Origin: Flammeovirgaceae bacterium UBA5008 | Lineage (GTDB): Bacteria; Bacteroidota; Bacteroidia; Cytophagales; Cyclobacteriaceae | Length of the DNA stretch: 57,132 nucleotides | Direction: 5' to 3' | Assembly: GCA_002398365.1 (NCBI GenBank) | Contig: DGYK01000022.1 | Coordinates: 1-57,132 of the forward strand | Shown here: piece by piece, positions 34,202 through 43,823 of the stretch | Layout of the letters: every line of letters starts with the position of its first letter | Position numbering within the stretch: the stretch's first letter is position 1 | Notes under the pieces: generated by a model | The model's input: the letters and a program-made list of their open reading frames with translations, nothing else | Databases searched by the model: none | What the model was told of the DNA's origin: nothing | Made by a program: the position numbers and the translations under genes

Positions 34202-35652
34202 TCTGAGTCAGGAGTGTAGAGCAAGGTACCTGATGCAAAATCATATAATGTCAATCTGCGAAGATTGAAATAGGAAGTCCAATAAGAACGCAAGGCTTCG
34301 AGATAGCTGCGTCTGGCTGCATCCTTCTCGGTTAAGGCAATATTCAAATTGGTAATATCAATTTTCCCGATCAGGTATCGATTTTGTGCTACGTTGTATC
34401 GCTCACGCGCCACTTCATCAGACTTTTTCGTAATCTCAATTTGTAAACGAAGTAATTCAAATTGCCGAACTTGGGTGATAATCTCTTGCTCCGCGTTGAT
34501 CTCATCCTGCGCAATGGTATAATCGTTTAGCTTCTTATTTGCTAGTGCCGTTTGCATGGTTGCCTTGTTGCGTCCCCAATTCAAAATAGGCACGCTAAAT
34601 CCGAGATTAAATTGTTGTTGTTCTTGAGGACTTCGATAAAGATCACTGACCATAGCCCCAGAGTTATTCAATCCATATGAAGCAGTCAGTGATGCATTCT
34701 GTAAACGGCTGGCTTTAGCTCGCGCCACTTCACTTTCCGCTTCAATCCGTCTTCGCTCAAATGAAATATAAGCGGCTCGGTTCTTCTTAGCATATTGCAA
34801 AGCTTCTTCGAGTTTCACTTCAAACAGAGGGATCTCTTCGGGTAAAACCAATTGAAACTCCTCATCGTCTTTCAAACCCAAATAGATGCGCAATGAAAGG
34901 CTGGCATTCTGAATATTGATTTTTGCTTGAGCTACATCTTGCTTTGACTTGAGCAATTGCAATTCTACTTGCAATAATTTGTCCTGCGAAGTCGTGCCGA
35001 TGTTATAACGACCTTGTTCGATTTTATAGATGGTGTCGTTATTGGCCAAATTGAACTTAGCAATTTGCTCATCGATTTGAGCGCTGATTACACGAAAGAA
35101 AAAATCAGAAGCGTTCTGTGAGATAAATTCCAGTTGCTCTACATACTCACGCTTCGACTCTTCATATTTTAGAGGCAATGTTTTGCGATCCCACTTGTAA
35201 CTATTGTATGCATAAAGCGGCTGATCTAACCGCACATTAAAAATATTTCCGCTCCACAATTCCGATTTCAAAGCGTTATCGGTAAAAAAGTTAAAATTTG
35301 TGTTTGCCGAAATTGTACCGCCTGTCCAACGCAATGGTTGTTGCAAACCAAGATTTGCAAACGAGTTTGTTTGGTTGATAGGCTTAAACAACTTCGTTCC
35401 GTCCGGTTGAATAATTTGTTGGAAGTTCAAACTATAACTCGGTGCGTTTCCGCTGATAGCCAGTTGTGGATTATACCGTGCGCGGAATGTGCGGTATTCC
35501 CAATACCGGGTTTCCTTAGTGGTTGCTACTCGCTTCGAAGCAGGTGATTGCGCTCGTGCACGTTCAATCACTTCATTAAGTGTAAACTTATTTTGCCCGA
35601 ACGAGGCTACACTCATCAAGCAAAAAAACAAAAAGGTATATTTCTTACTCAT
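34198..35652 (-). CDS. TolC-family outer-membrane efflux protein
   Basis: A 484-residue outer-membrane channel subunit. The start at ATG 35652 gives a signal peptide (SKKYTFLFFCLMSVASFGQ) and overlaps the upstream permease stop by 8 bp (ATGAGTAA). The mature protein has the two OEP repeats of long alpha-helices and short strands (FTLNEVIERARAQSPASKR, LGLQQPLRWTGG, GFSVPILNWGRNKATMQTAL). It is the third gene of the HlyD-permease-TolC run and forms the outer-membrane exit of that exporter. Confidence 0.92.
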   Translation of the reverse strand: MSKKYTFLFFCLMSVASFGQNKFTLNEVIERARAQSPASKRVATTKETRYWEYRTFRARYNPQLAISGNAPSYSLNFQQIIQPDGTKLFKPINQTNSFANLGLQQPLRWTGGTISANTNFNFFTDNALKSELWSGNIFNVRLDQPLYAYNSYKWDRKTLPLKYEESKREYVEQLEFISQNASDFFFRVISAQIDEQIAKFNLANNDTIYKIEQGRYNIGTTSQDKLLQVELQLLKSKQDVAQAKINIQNASLSLRIYLGLKDDEEFQLVLPEEIPLFEVKLEEALQYAKKNRAAYISFERRRIEAESEVARAKASRLQNASLTASYGLNNSGAMVSDLYRSPQEQQQFNLGFSVPILNWGRNKATMQTALANKKLNDYTIAQDEINAEQEIITQVRQFELLRLQIEITKKSDEVARERYNVAQNRYLIGKIDITNLNIALTEKDAARRSYLEALRSYWTSYFNLRRLTLYDFASGTLLYTPDSD

Positions 35653-37021
35653 ATCGTAAAGATGCAATAGGGTCTTGTGCGGCAGCTCTGCGCGCAGGTG
35701 CAATTCCAAAAATTAAACCAACCGTGGCAGCCACACCAAACGATAAAACAATCGAAGCAAAACTGATGATAGTGGGAATACCGGCAAACGAAGAAACCAG
35801 GTAGGCAAACAACACACCCAAAATCACTCCAATGATTCCGCCACTTACGCTGATCATGATGGCCTCGAACAAAAATTGTTGTACCACATCCCTTTTCTGT
35901 GCACCAATAGCTAAGCGTAGACCAATTTCTTTAATACGCTCCAAAACGGAGGCGAGCATGATATTCATTATACCGATGCCTCCAACCAATAATGAGATTC
36001 CGGCAATAGCACCTAAAACATAATTAAAGATGTCGTTGGTGCGCTGTTGTTGCTTTAGCAATAACTCCGGTATTTCAATTTCGTAATCTACTACATCAAA
36101 ATGCCTGCGCTTGAGCATGCGGGAAATAATTTCTGCGGTCGCCTGCAGTTTTTCGGTTTTATCGACCTGCAAAACCAATCGATCCAATTGGTGATAGTTT
36201 TTCTTCTCTGCTTCGCTTTCTGAATTAGAGCTATTCTGTCCATTGATAAATACGAACCCACGACTATTTTGCGCGGCTAATCGCAGTGCTTCGGCTGTAA
36301 TCAAATCGCGATTGCGATAGCGGACTAAAACGCTTTGCAATGGAATGTACACGTCCATATTAAAATCACGTATACCCAATTTGCTGATACTGGCTTGCGA
36401 AACCACGCGCTCACTCATGACACCAACAATGGTGAGCCAATGGGTTCCCACCTTCATGGTTTTACCGATCGGGTTTTCGGTGGGGAAAAATCGGCTCTTA
36501 AGCGCTGAACCAATGATACATACCGGTGCACCAAACTTAAGTTGCTCATCATTGAACACACTTCCTTCTGAAAGTTTGAAATCATAAATGGAAAAATAAG
36601 CGGGCTCTACGCCCACTAACTTAGCCGATCTTCTAAAACCGTTTCGAATCACATAGGTATCCAAAATGATTTCAGGGCTTACCTGCGTTAAATCTGGCAA
36701 AATTTTCTTGATGCTCTCTACATCGCGAACGGTCAAACCGGGTGAGAATTTTTTCTGCTCCTTCTTCCCTACTTTCTCGCTGATCTTTTCTTCTTTTTGC
36801 TCGATGATTGGTTTGATTACAATGTTGTTGACACCCACTAACTTGATTTGATTCAAAATCTCTTGCTGGGCTCCATTACCGATAGCCAGCATGGCAATCA
36901 CAGCGGCTACTCCAAAAATAATTCCCAAGGCGGTAAGTAAAGAGCGAACTCGATTGGCAACAACGGCATCAATGGCAATGTAGAGATTAGCCAATACGCG
37001 GGCGCTGAAAAGTTTTTTCAT
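35645..37021 (-). CDS. MacB/FtsX-type ABC transporter permease (no ATPase domain)
   Basis: A 458-residue inner-membrane permease. One N-terminal helix (LTALGIIFGVAAVIAMLAIG) is followed by a ~230-residue periplasmic MacB core domain, then three C-terminal helices in the FtsX domain (VLGAIAGISLLVGGIGIMNIMLASVLERIKEIGLRLAIGA, IGVILGVLFAYLV, SFGVAATVGLIFGIAPARRAA). The ABC ATPase fused in E. coli MacB is absent and no separate ATPase gene is in the operon, so the energy subunit must be encoded elsewhere. Cargo is unknown; drugs, lipids or peptides are possible. Confidence 0.92.
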   Translation of the reverse strand: MKKLFSARVLANLYIAIDAVVANRVRSLLTALGIIFGVAAVIAMLAIGNGAQQEILNQIKLVGVNNIVIKPIIEQKEEKISEKVGKKEQKKFSPGLTVRDVESIKKILPDLTQVSPEIILDTYVIRNGFRRSAKLVGVEPAYFSIYDFKLSEGSVFNDEQLKFGAPVCIIGSALKSRFFPTENPIGKTMKVGTHWLTIVGVMSERVVSQASISKLGIRDFNMDVYIPLQSVLVRYRNRDLITAEALRLAAQNSRGFVFINGQNSSNSESEAEKKNYHQLDRLVLQVDKTEKLQATAEIISRMLKRRHFDVVDYEIEIPELLLKQQQRTNDIFNYVLGAIAGISLLVGGIGIMNIMLASVLERIKEIGLRLAIGAQKRDVVQQFLFEAIMISVSGGIIGVILGVLFAYLVSSFAGIPTIISFASIVLSFGVAATVGLIFGIAPARRAAAQDPIASLRYE

Positions 37022-37041
37022 GCAACGTGTAGTTAATCGAA

Positions 37042-38367
37042 TTAAATAGATGGCTTAGCAGCCTGAGTAGAATCCTTCGGAGCTTCCTTCGCCTCCTTCT
37101 TTCTCCTCTTTCCATTTTGCTCCGGCAGTAATTTTACTTCTTCGCCATCCATACCGGCTGGCACAGATAAGAACACCTTCTCTTCAGGCAACAACCCTAA
37201 AGAAATAACCGCTTCATTTGAATTTGTTTCAGCTACCACCACCTCTTGCTTAGTGATCTTTATACCGTCCTTCTTGAAAACATAGGTGATAGAATCGTTT
37301 TGTGTGTGTAAACTTTCCAATGGAATAAAAACCACATCGTTCAAAACCTGCGCAATAATTTTATTGCTGGTAGTCATCGAAGGACGAAGCGCAGCATCCG
37401 TTCCGTCTATTTCGACTAACACTTCAAATACTTTGGCATCTGAATTAGGGCGCTGCTCACCCACGTTCGCTACTTTCGTTACAACCCCTTTCAATTTTTT
37501 ATCCGGATCCGAATCCAAACCGATCAATACTTTTTGTCCTGGCTTCACTTTACGCACATCTACTTCATTGACGAATGTTTTGGATTGCATTTTAGTTAAA
37601 TCAGGAAGCGTAGCCACAGTGGGCTCCCACATGCCGATGCGCGAACCTGCTTTAATTGGTTTACCATCCCATCCTTTCTCATAAATCACCATTCCATCTT
37701 CCGGAGCCATCACATTAAATGATTCGAGAATTTTACTCATGCCGTCAAAATCGCCTCTTACTTTTCGTAATTCGGCTTCCACTTCGCGCATTTTTTCCAC
37801 ATTCTGATTGCGCTTGATCTTATAATTTTCTAATGCCTGCTGATAGGCACGATTGGCCTTGTCTAGATTAATTTCGGCTTGCTTGATGGTAGCCGGTGGC
37901 TCAAACTTCGATTGTTGTAGTATAATCTCCTTTTCTTCAGCACCGTATTTTAAGTTGATGAGCTCATCGCGCGCCTGACGCATTTGAAGCGTAGTGTCTA
38001 ATTGCGTTTGCACGAATTTAGAATTGGCTTTCTCAAAGTCGATTTGTTTTTGGTTGAATTTAGTTTGAAATTCTGAGCGATCGAGCGTAGCTACCCAATC
38101 TCCTTTTTTTACGACTGTTCCTTCGTCTACAATGTTTTGAAGCGTCACCTCCCAGATTTGAAATTGGCGAACACTTCCCGGTCCCATTATTTTTACTGAG
38201 TTCTTTGCCTCCAGTTCACCGGTAGTTTCCACTTCTACCCGAAATTCGCCTTTCTTCACAACGGCAATGATATCGGCAGCGCCACTGGCTTTGGTACGAT
38301 TAAAAATAAAAAAGCCTACAAGTATCACAACAACAATACCCAAGGCTATAATGTAATTTCTCTTCAT
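37042..38367 (-). CDS. HlyD/MacA-family periplasmic adaptor
   Basis: A 441-residue adaptor protein with an N-terminal membrane anchor (NYIIALGIVVVILVGFFIF). A biotinyl-lipoyl-like half (VDEGTVVKKGDWVATLD) is followed by a long coiled-coil hairpin (about residues 100-215, rich in Lys/Glu/Gln) and the second lipoyl half (APEDGMVIYEKGWDGKPIKAGSRIG). A beta-barrel domain follows, and the C-terminal tail is strongly basic/acidic (KRRKKEAKEAPKDSTQAAK). It bridges the permease and TolC and is the first gene of the run, 20 bp before the permease. Confidence 0.92.
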   Translation of the reverse strand: MKRNYIIALGIVVVILVGFFIFNRTKASGAADIIAVVKKGEFRVEVETTGELEAKNSVKIMGPGSVRQFQIWEVTLQNIVDEGTVVKKGDWVATLDRSEFQTKFNQKQIDFEKANSKFVQTQLDTTLQMRQARDELINLKYGAEEKEIILQQSKFEPPATIKQAEINLDKANRAYQQALENYKIKRNQNVEKMREVEAELRKVRGDFDGMSKILESFNVMAPEDGMVIYEKGWDGKPIKAGSRIGMWEPTVATLPDLTKMQSKTFVNEVDVRKVKPGQKVLIGLDSDPDKKLKGVVTKVANVGEQRPNSDAKVFEVLVEIDGTDAALRPSMTTSNKIIAQVLNDVVFIPLESLHTQNDSITYVFKKDGIKITKQEVVVAETNSNEAVISLGLLPEEKVFLSVPAGMDGEEVKLLPEQNGKRRKKEAKEAPKDSTQAAKPSI

Positions 38368-38509
38368 AAATGATGGTTTCGGTAATTGCTACTACTGCAA
38401 TACAGTCTAAAAGGTTACAATAAACGACATGGATCACAAATTATTTCTCCACGTATGAGTGGATTTAACAACTCATTAGCAAATAGATGAATGAACTGAT
38501 TAAATAGTT

Positions 38510-39430
38510 CTATCGGATTTCTTCTCCAGGACGAGTTTTCCAGCGCTCATGCATCCACACCCATTGCTCCGGATGCTCACGCACGATTTTTTCGGTGAAG
38601 TCTGTGAATCGCTGTGTATTGACAATCAAATCAGTCTCTTCGTCTCCTGAAATGATCAATGGGATTTCCGGCAGAATATGCATTTGTTGTTGCCCCTTCT
38701 CATCCAAATAAATATAGGTTGGCACAATGGCAGCGCCTGTACGCAAGGCTAGAATCGTAGCTCCGATTGGAGTGGCCGCCTGCATCCCAAAAAAATTAAC
38801 AAAGCGGCTCTTCACTTTCGTATCCTGATCGATCAAAATAGCAATCGATCCACCGGACTTTAACACTTTGAATAAGCGTACACTTTCTTTGCCTCGCTCG
38901 ATAGCAATGGCTCCAAAGGCATTTCGGTATTCCCATAGAAGCGCATTCAATCGCTCATCTTTCAATGCGGTGCCGACAATATTTGGATTCAATCCGCGCA
39001 AAGCCATATTGGTAATTTGCAAATCAAAAGCTCCCAAATGCGAGGTCAAAAACATAACGCCTTTTCCCTTCGCGTGAGCTTTCTCATAATTTTCCAATCC
39101 GTGGGTAGTTAAAAATTTCTCCAGATCAGAAAGTGTTTTCACTTTGAGTGACCTCAATATATCACCTGCGTTTTTACCCAACATCACAAACATCTCCTTG
39201 CTCAAGTCAATAATTTCGCGGGGCGATTTCTCGCGACTAAAAGCAAGTCCCAAATGAAAAATAGCACGCTCTCTTGGCTTGGGTGAAAATGCATAGGCTA
39301 CTTTTCCTAAGAAGCCGCAGAATGCTAGCCACATTTTGCGTGGCATGAGATTAGATGTGAAAATCAAAAACCGAATAAAGTAATAAAGGCTGGTATATTT
39401 GATTTCTTTCCGAAGAGGTCGCTTTTCCAT
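38510..39430 (-). CDS. Late lipid A-type acyltransferase (LpxL/HtrB-like)
   Basis: A 306-residue membrane-associated lysophospholipid/lipid A acyltransferase. The catalytic H-x4-D motif is in TSHLGAFDLQI. Other family blocks are GTALKDERLNALLWEYRNAFG, AIERGKESVRLFKVLKSGGSIAILIDQDTK and EHPEQWVWMHERWKTRP at the C-terminus. ATG 39430 is preferred over TTG 39439. It adds a secondary acyl chain to lipid A in related bacteria. It lies 142 bp upstream of the efflux operon and divergent from the SixA-type gene. A Kdo8N pathway (kdnA/kdnB) sits in the same window. Confidence 0.88.
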   Translation of the reverse strand: MEKRPLRKEIKYTSLYYFIRFLIFTSNLMPRKMWLAFCGFLGKVAYAFSPKPRERAIFHLGLAFSREKSPREIIDLSKEMFVMLGKNAGDILRSLKVKTLSDLEKFLTTHGLENYEKAHAKGKGVMFLTSHLGAFDLQITNMALRGLNPNIVGTALKDERLNALLWEYRNAFGAIAIERGKESVRLFKVLKSGGSIAILIDQDTKVKSRFVNFFGMQAATPIGATILALRTGAAIVPTYIYLDEKGQQQMHILPEIPLIISGDEETDLIVNTQRFTDFTEKIVREHPEQWVWMHERWKTRPGEEIR

Positions 39431-39513
39431 GAACTGCAAAGATACGAGTAGGATTCGTAAATTTAGCTAGGAATGAGCAACGAATCTAGTCATCACGATT
39501 GAAGATATTGCCT

Positions 39514-40020
39514 ATGAAAAAGCTGATTATCATTCGTCATGCCAAATCAAGTTGGGATGATCCAGCGTTAGACGACTTTGATCGTCCGCTCAACAAACGT
39601 GGAGAGAAAGATGCGCCCCGAATGGGCAAATTGCTGCGCGAAATGAAGATCACACCGGACTATCTGATAACTAGCCCTGCCTTGCGAACGATGGAAACCT
39701 GCAAACACATTGCCAGAAAATTAGACTTTCCTTCCAACAAAATCATAAGCGACCAAAGGCTCTACCATGCAGGGACGGAAATGATCTTGCAAATAGTGAA
39801 GGAAATACCGGATCGAAAAAACGACACCGAAGAAATTGCAATGCTATTTGGTCATAACCCCGGATTGACTGAATTTGTCAATGCTGTTTCCAATGAAGCC
39901 ATTGTAAACATTCCTACCTGCGGGGTAACGTGCATTTCATTTTCTCAAACGCAGTGGAGTAGTCTAAAATTTGGTAGCGGAAAAATGGAATGGTTTTACT
40001 ATCCAAAAAAGATCGATTAA
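39514..40020 (+). CDS. SixA-type histidine phosphatase
   Basis: A 168-residue histidine-phosphatase-superfamily protein. It opens with the RHG catalytic motif, here LIIIRHAKSSWDDPALDDFDRPLNKRG, and has the second His in FGHNPGLTEF. This is the SixA group, which acts on phosphohistidine in HPt domains or related substrates. The start is put at ATG 39514 (MKKLIIIRHAK) rather than the upstream TTG at 39499. It is divergent from the acyltransferase and converges on the lipase-barrel gene with a 6-bp gap. Confidence 0.9.
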   Translation: MKKLIIIRHAKSSWDDPALDDFDRPLNKRGEKDAPRMGKLLREMKITPDYLITSPALRTMETCKHIARKLDFPSNKIISDQRLYHAGTEMILQIVKEIPDRKNDTEEIAMLFGHNPGLTEFVNAVSNEAIVNIPTCGVTCISFSQTQWSSLKFGSGKMEWFYYPKKID

Positions 40021-40026
40021 CCGCTA

Positions 40027-41898
40027 CTAAAAATAATGCCGCCAATTGAAAACTAAGCGTGCCGATAAATACCAAATTGGTTTTAAATCCAAATCTGTTG
40101 GGGTTACAGGTGTGATAGCTGCCGTTTTAAATGGCGTATCCACACCGAAAGAAAACTGCAACCGGAGTGCTGAGCTTTGTGATTGTGAGAACGAGCGAAC
40201 GGGCTGGTATTCTAAAAATGGAAAGTCATACTTAATCGACTTGTACGTTACAATAGCCAGCGTATTAGCACTGGTCGGAACAAACAATGCATCGGCAGTG
40301 CCTCCCAATCCATAAATCGATAATCCTACCTCGCGCCCCAAAACAAATTGAAATCTGCCAATGGGTGTGGCGAATCGGGACTGCCATCCAATCACACCAC
40401 CATTCACTGCTTCGACTGCCATTTTTTGAAATGCTTTGGGATGCGAGAAACCTAAGATTGGACCTGCCAAAAGTAAATCTCCGGGCACTAACCAAAACGG
40501 TAATCGAAGCCGAACACTGTAGGCCGATCGCCCTGGTATAATCGAAGTGATGGTATTGGCTTGATAATTAGGATCATTACTTGAAAACTGTGTAGACGAT
40601 GGCGAATCCTGTCGCCAACCGGCCTGAAAAAAAATCAACCCATCACCCGTTTGATTCAACACACCTTCCAAACCATAACCAATCATCACATCTGCTTCTA
40701 TCCCGGCTACACTGCCCGGAACTTCTTGCCCCGATGCGAATCCACCGCGAATAGAAGAAACATTCACCGAAGTAGAAACACCTAAAAATAAACCAAGCTC
40801 AGATCGAAATCGTGGAAGCTCTCCCAAACCAGAACCTAATCCGGGAACCGGTGTTTTCATCAACACATCTTTCACCAAATCGAAATCAAGTTTACCGTTC
40901 GGCAAAAGGGTATTCTTGCAAACGTCCAATGTGTCGGGCTGTAGTTTTGCATTTACCCAATCTGACCCTTGTTTTATCGCGTTGCCTTCTGCTGCATTAA
41001 TCAACTGTTGTAAACTTAACTTAACTGCTTCGGCAGCAAAATCAGCATCTTCTTGTCGCATGTAGGCGTCCCCTTTCGCCACGCGTTTGGTTCCTTCCCA
41101 TGTAATCACTTCCAAGCCGCGTTCATTGTAATAATCATGTGTGCCTTTGCGTAAGGAAGCATCGCCCCATGTGCCTGCAATGTGCCCGGCAGAAAACACA
41201 TCCTGCAAAAAGTGAATGGCGAACGCCTCATCGGCCAAAGCCGCTATAGCCAAAGCCGCTTTTTGTTCTGGAGGTGTAGAACTAGCTGCATAATGCGTTG
41301 CCTTTCGAAGGGCGAGCGTATGAAACCATGCATAGGCAGCAATAGCATTGAGTTCTACACTGTCGCGTAAACTATTAGCTAAAAATTCTTCTGCGCGTTC
41401 ACTAGAGGTTCTGCGAGAAAGTAAAAAATGAACATTGTTCGAACCTGCCCGTGTGGCATAGTCAATATCTGCCCGTTGCAATTTGATATCCGAATCGCGT
41501 AAAGCATTAATTAGCTGACTGGCGTTTTTCGCTTTAGCAATATCAGATTCCAGATGAAAAGTAATTTCTGCTACTCGTAAAATCCAATCGCTATACAGAA
41601 CAGTGTTGAGCATGGCATAGGGAGAACAACTATGATCTCCGGCAATGCCCATCCATGCAGCATAATCTAATTGCTTCGGGCGAAGTGGAGGATGCAATTC
41701 AAACAAATCAGATGTTAAACGGTTTTCGTGACCTATGCGTGCTTCTGTCCATAGACGCGCTAAGATGAGTCGCTGTTGTTCAGGTAATTTTTGAATAGCC
41801 AATATCCCAATTCTGCGGTGCTCAGGATAAACCCAGGCAACGGCTTGTTGCAAACTGAGTAGACATAAAGAAACAATGAGTAGGTATCGCAGCTTCAT
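40027..41898 (-). CDS. Zinc phospholipase C/P1-nuclease-like domain fused to an outer-membrane beta-barrel
   Basis: A 623-residue exported protein. The signal peptide (MKLRYLLIVSLCLLSLQQAVA) ends exactly before Trp22, and the mature protein would begin W-V-Y-P-E-H. P1 nuclease and bacterial PLC-type enzymes use the N-terminal Trp as a zinc ligand, and the W-x4-H spacing matches P1 nuclease. Further candidate ligands are Asp144/146 with His157, then H229-x3-D233-x5-H239, whose spacing is exactly that of the family, and H254 in GTHDYYNE. Around residue 370 the sequence changes to alternating amphipathic strands with Gly and aromatics, ending FNWRHYF, as in an outer-membrane barrel. It is the second gene after the BamA-like protein (16-bp gap). 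Enzymatic activity and fusion are inferred from motifs. Confidence 0.78.
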   Translation of the reverse strand: MKLRYLLIVSLCLLSLQQAVAWVYPEHRRIGILAIQKLPEQQRLILARLWTEARIGHENRLTSDLFELHPPLRPKQLDYAAWMGIAGDHSCSPYAMLNTVLYSDWILRVAEITFHLESDIAKAKNASQLINALRDSDIKLQRADIDYATRAGSNNVHFLLSRRTSSERAEEFLANSLRDSVELNAIAAYAWFHTLALRKATHYAASSTPPEQKAALAIAALADEAFAIHFLQDVFSAGHIAGTWGDASLRKGTHDYYNERGLEVITWEGTKRVAKGDAYMRQEDADFAAEAVKLSLQQLINAAEGNAIKQGSDWVNAKLQPDTLDVCKNTLLPNGKLDFDLVKDVLMKTPVPGLGSGLGELPRFRSELGLFLGVSTSVNVSSIRGGFASGQEVPGSVAGIEADVMIGYGLEGVLNQTGDGLIFFQAGWRQDSPSSTQFSSNDPNYQANTITSIIPGRSAYSVRLRLPFWLVPGDLLLAGPILGFSHPKAFQKMAVEAVNGGVIGWQSRFATPIGRFQFVLGREVGLSIYGLGGTADALFVPTSANTLAIVTYKSIKYDFPFLEYQPVRSFSQSQSSALRLQFSFGVDTPFKTAAITPVTPTDLDLKPIWYLSARLVFNWRHYF

Positions 41899-41914
41899 AG
41901 TAGTTTCTGACCAT

Positions 41915-43798
41915 TCAATATACTACTAATGAAGGCGGACGTACAATTAAATCGGAACTTTTGATTCTTAAATTTTGGTTGTATTGGGTTTGCCAAAAAC
42001 TGGAGCTCCAATCGGATTTCGGAAAATACACTAAACGAAATTCAATGGTACCAAAAATCAAGTTTTCATTTCGCATGCGCAGACCTGAGCTAAGCGCGAA
42101 TGCATTACCTGAGCCAGTGCTGCATTCCTTACAATCTAAAGTTACCACATCTGCACCTATAAAAGGCGCTAACCGGAAGCCGAGTATGCTCCAAGGAGTA
42201 TATAAAGTTGATTCAACTTTCATTTGGAATTTCTGAGTTCCCTGTGCCAAGGGAGTGGTGAACCCTTCGAGATCGCCTCTTGCAATAGTAGTGAAGCCGG
42301 ACAGTGTGCGTTGAAAAAGTGTGGTGTAACTGCCATTCACCAGCGTGCGAACTTTGTATTTTTTCAACCGATACGCAGGAGTATAGTAAGACATACGGGC
42401 AAAAAACACACCATCCTGAAAAGCGCTTTTCTGTATGAACGATCCGGTCTGTACATCCAACCTAAAAATACTACCCATTTTATTGACCCATGAATACATC
42501 AGCTTCACACCTGTATAAGCTCGTTCACTTCCATACTGTGAGGCAAGACCTCCTGTGAAGGAAAGCGACAATCCAAAGGGAACATCTTCGGTTCTACCAA
42601 AACCTAAAACGAATCTTGTTTTATAAAACTCCTGCCGATACAATGTAAACTCAGATAGGTAAGCTACTACTCGCACACTTCGGGACGCATCAGGCAACTC
42701 CAACTCGCGGTGTTGATCAAATACACTTCCATCAAAATATCGTACAGCCAAAAAATGCCTAAAGGCATTTGCTCTTTTCGGATAGATACCAAAATTATAG
42801 CCTGTCCATAAATCGATTTGATTGTAGTTGTAATAGGTGAAAACACTATCTGGCTTTCTAAAAACATTTTGCGATTTGTTGCTACTGATATCTATACCTC
42901 CGGCCATACGTGAATACGGAGATACCAACGGTCGATTCAATCGCATAAAATAAGAGTATTCATTCTCGGCTCCGTATAAAATTCCGGATTTCATTTGCGT
43001 ATATCCCACTTCCAAATCTGCCAGTGATCCAAAAATGCTGCTTTTCCGATAGGAAGTAGCAAACCCAAATGCAGGATTCCGATTAGGATCATTCAAAATT
43101 GATAATTGAATACGCTGTCCACGACCTAAAAAGTTGTTATCATACATGCTCACCTGAGGAGCACGCGGTAAATCGCCCTCTATATTTAAACCTCCGCTAA
43201 AAATATCACGGGTAATCACGGTGATATCAACCGAATCTGAATTCGGAGAAACCGGAGTGACTACTATCCGGTCATCAAGCAAAAAATCCCGATCACGAAG
43301 GTAGCGCTCATTATCTGCAAGCAGATATGGATTCACGCGCATGTTTTCTCTGATAAATAAATGCTTGCGTAGTGTCGACTCGCGCGTGGGAGAATGCAGA
43401 TCGTTAGCAAATTGACTAATGGCGGAATTAATACGCCTGCTGCTGTCGTAGATCGATTTTTCGAATCCGATTCGCTCGAAGAAAATGAAACGAATTACTT
43501 TGCCCTCATACTTTAAAAAAGGATCGGAGTTTTTAGCATTTAAAACAGTATCGGTTGGTGTAGTTGCGATCAGTCGCATACCCTGCTCATAAGCTCTGGC
43601 AATAGGACTCGGTTTTGATTTTACAGAGTCATTGGATTGAGCCAATATCGAGTCACCCAGTATACAAAAAAGCAACGAAAGGATTATCGGAAGAATCGCA
43701 ACTTTCAACTTGCTCCAACATTTATCAGTTAATGGAAATACAAGCAAATTGAACCCGCTTCTCAATAACCCAACGCAGAATATTAGTTTAAGAATCAA
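41915..43798 (-). CDS. BamA/TamA-family-like outer-membrane protein
   Basis: A protein of up to 627 residues. After a hydrophobic leader (LKVAILPIILSLLFCILGDSILAQ) comes a ~170-residue periplasmic part with POTRA-like features (KYEGKVIRFIFFERIGF, DRIVVTPVSPNSDSVDITVITRD). A barrel region then begins with ISGG-like GGLNIEGDLPRAPQVSMYDNNFLGRGQRIQLS, the BamA/TamA/surface-antigen layout. The barrel strands are rich in aromatics, but the final strand (LRIKSSDLIVRPPSLVVY) is not a typical terminal Phe strand. The start is uncertain: the frame's first Met gives an odd leader, and TTG at 43708 (LKVAILPI) would give 597 residues. It is probably cotranscribed with the lipase-barrel gene 16 bp downstream. 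Confidence 0.72.
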   Translation of the reverse strand: MILKLIFCVGLLRSGFNLLVFPLTDKCWSKLKVAILPIILSLLFCILGDSILAQSNDSVKSKPSPIARAYEQGMRLIATTPTDTVLNAKNSDPFLKYEGKVIRFIFFERIGFEKSIYDSSRRINSAISQFANDLHSPTRESTLRKHLFIRENMRVNPYLLADNERYLRDRDFLLDDRIVVTPVSPNSDSVDITVITRDIFSGGLNIEGDLPRAPQVSMYDNNFLGRGQRIQLSILNDPNRNPAFGFATSYRKSSIFGSLADLEVGYTQMKSGILYGAENEYSYFMRLNRPLVSPYSRMAGGIDISSNKSQNVFRKPDSVFTYYNYNQIDLWTGYNFGIYPKRANAFRHFLAVRYFDGSVFDQHRELELPDASRSVRVVAYLSEFTLYRQEFYKTRFVLGFGRTEDVPFGLSLSFTGGLASQYGSERAYTGVKLMYSWVNKMGSIFRLDVQTGSFIQKSAFQDGVFFARMSYYTPAYRLKKYKVRTLVNGSYTTLFQRTLSGFTTIARGDLEGFTTPLAQGTQKFQMKVESTLYTPWSILGFRLAPFIGADVVTLDCKECSTGSGNAFALSSGLRMRNENLIFGTIEFRLVYFPKSDWSSSFWQTQYNQNLRIKSSDLIVRPPSLVVY

Positions 43799-43823
43799 CA
43801 GAGAAAAACGAAAAATAACATCG

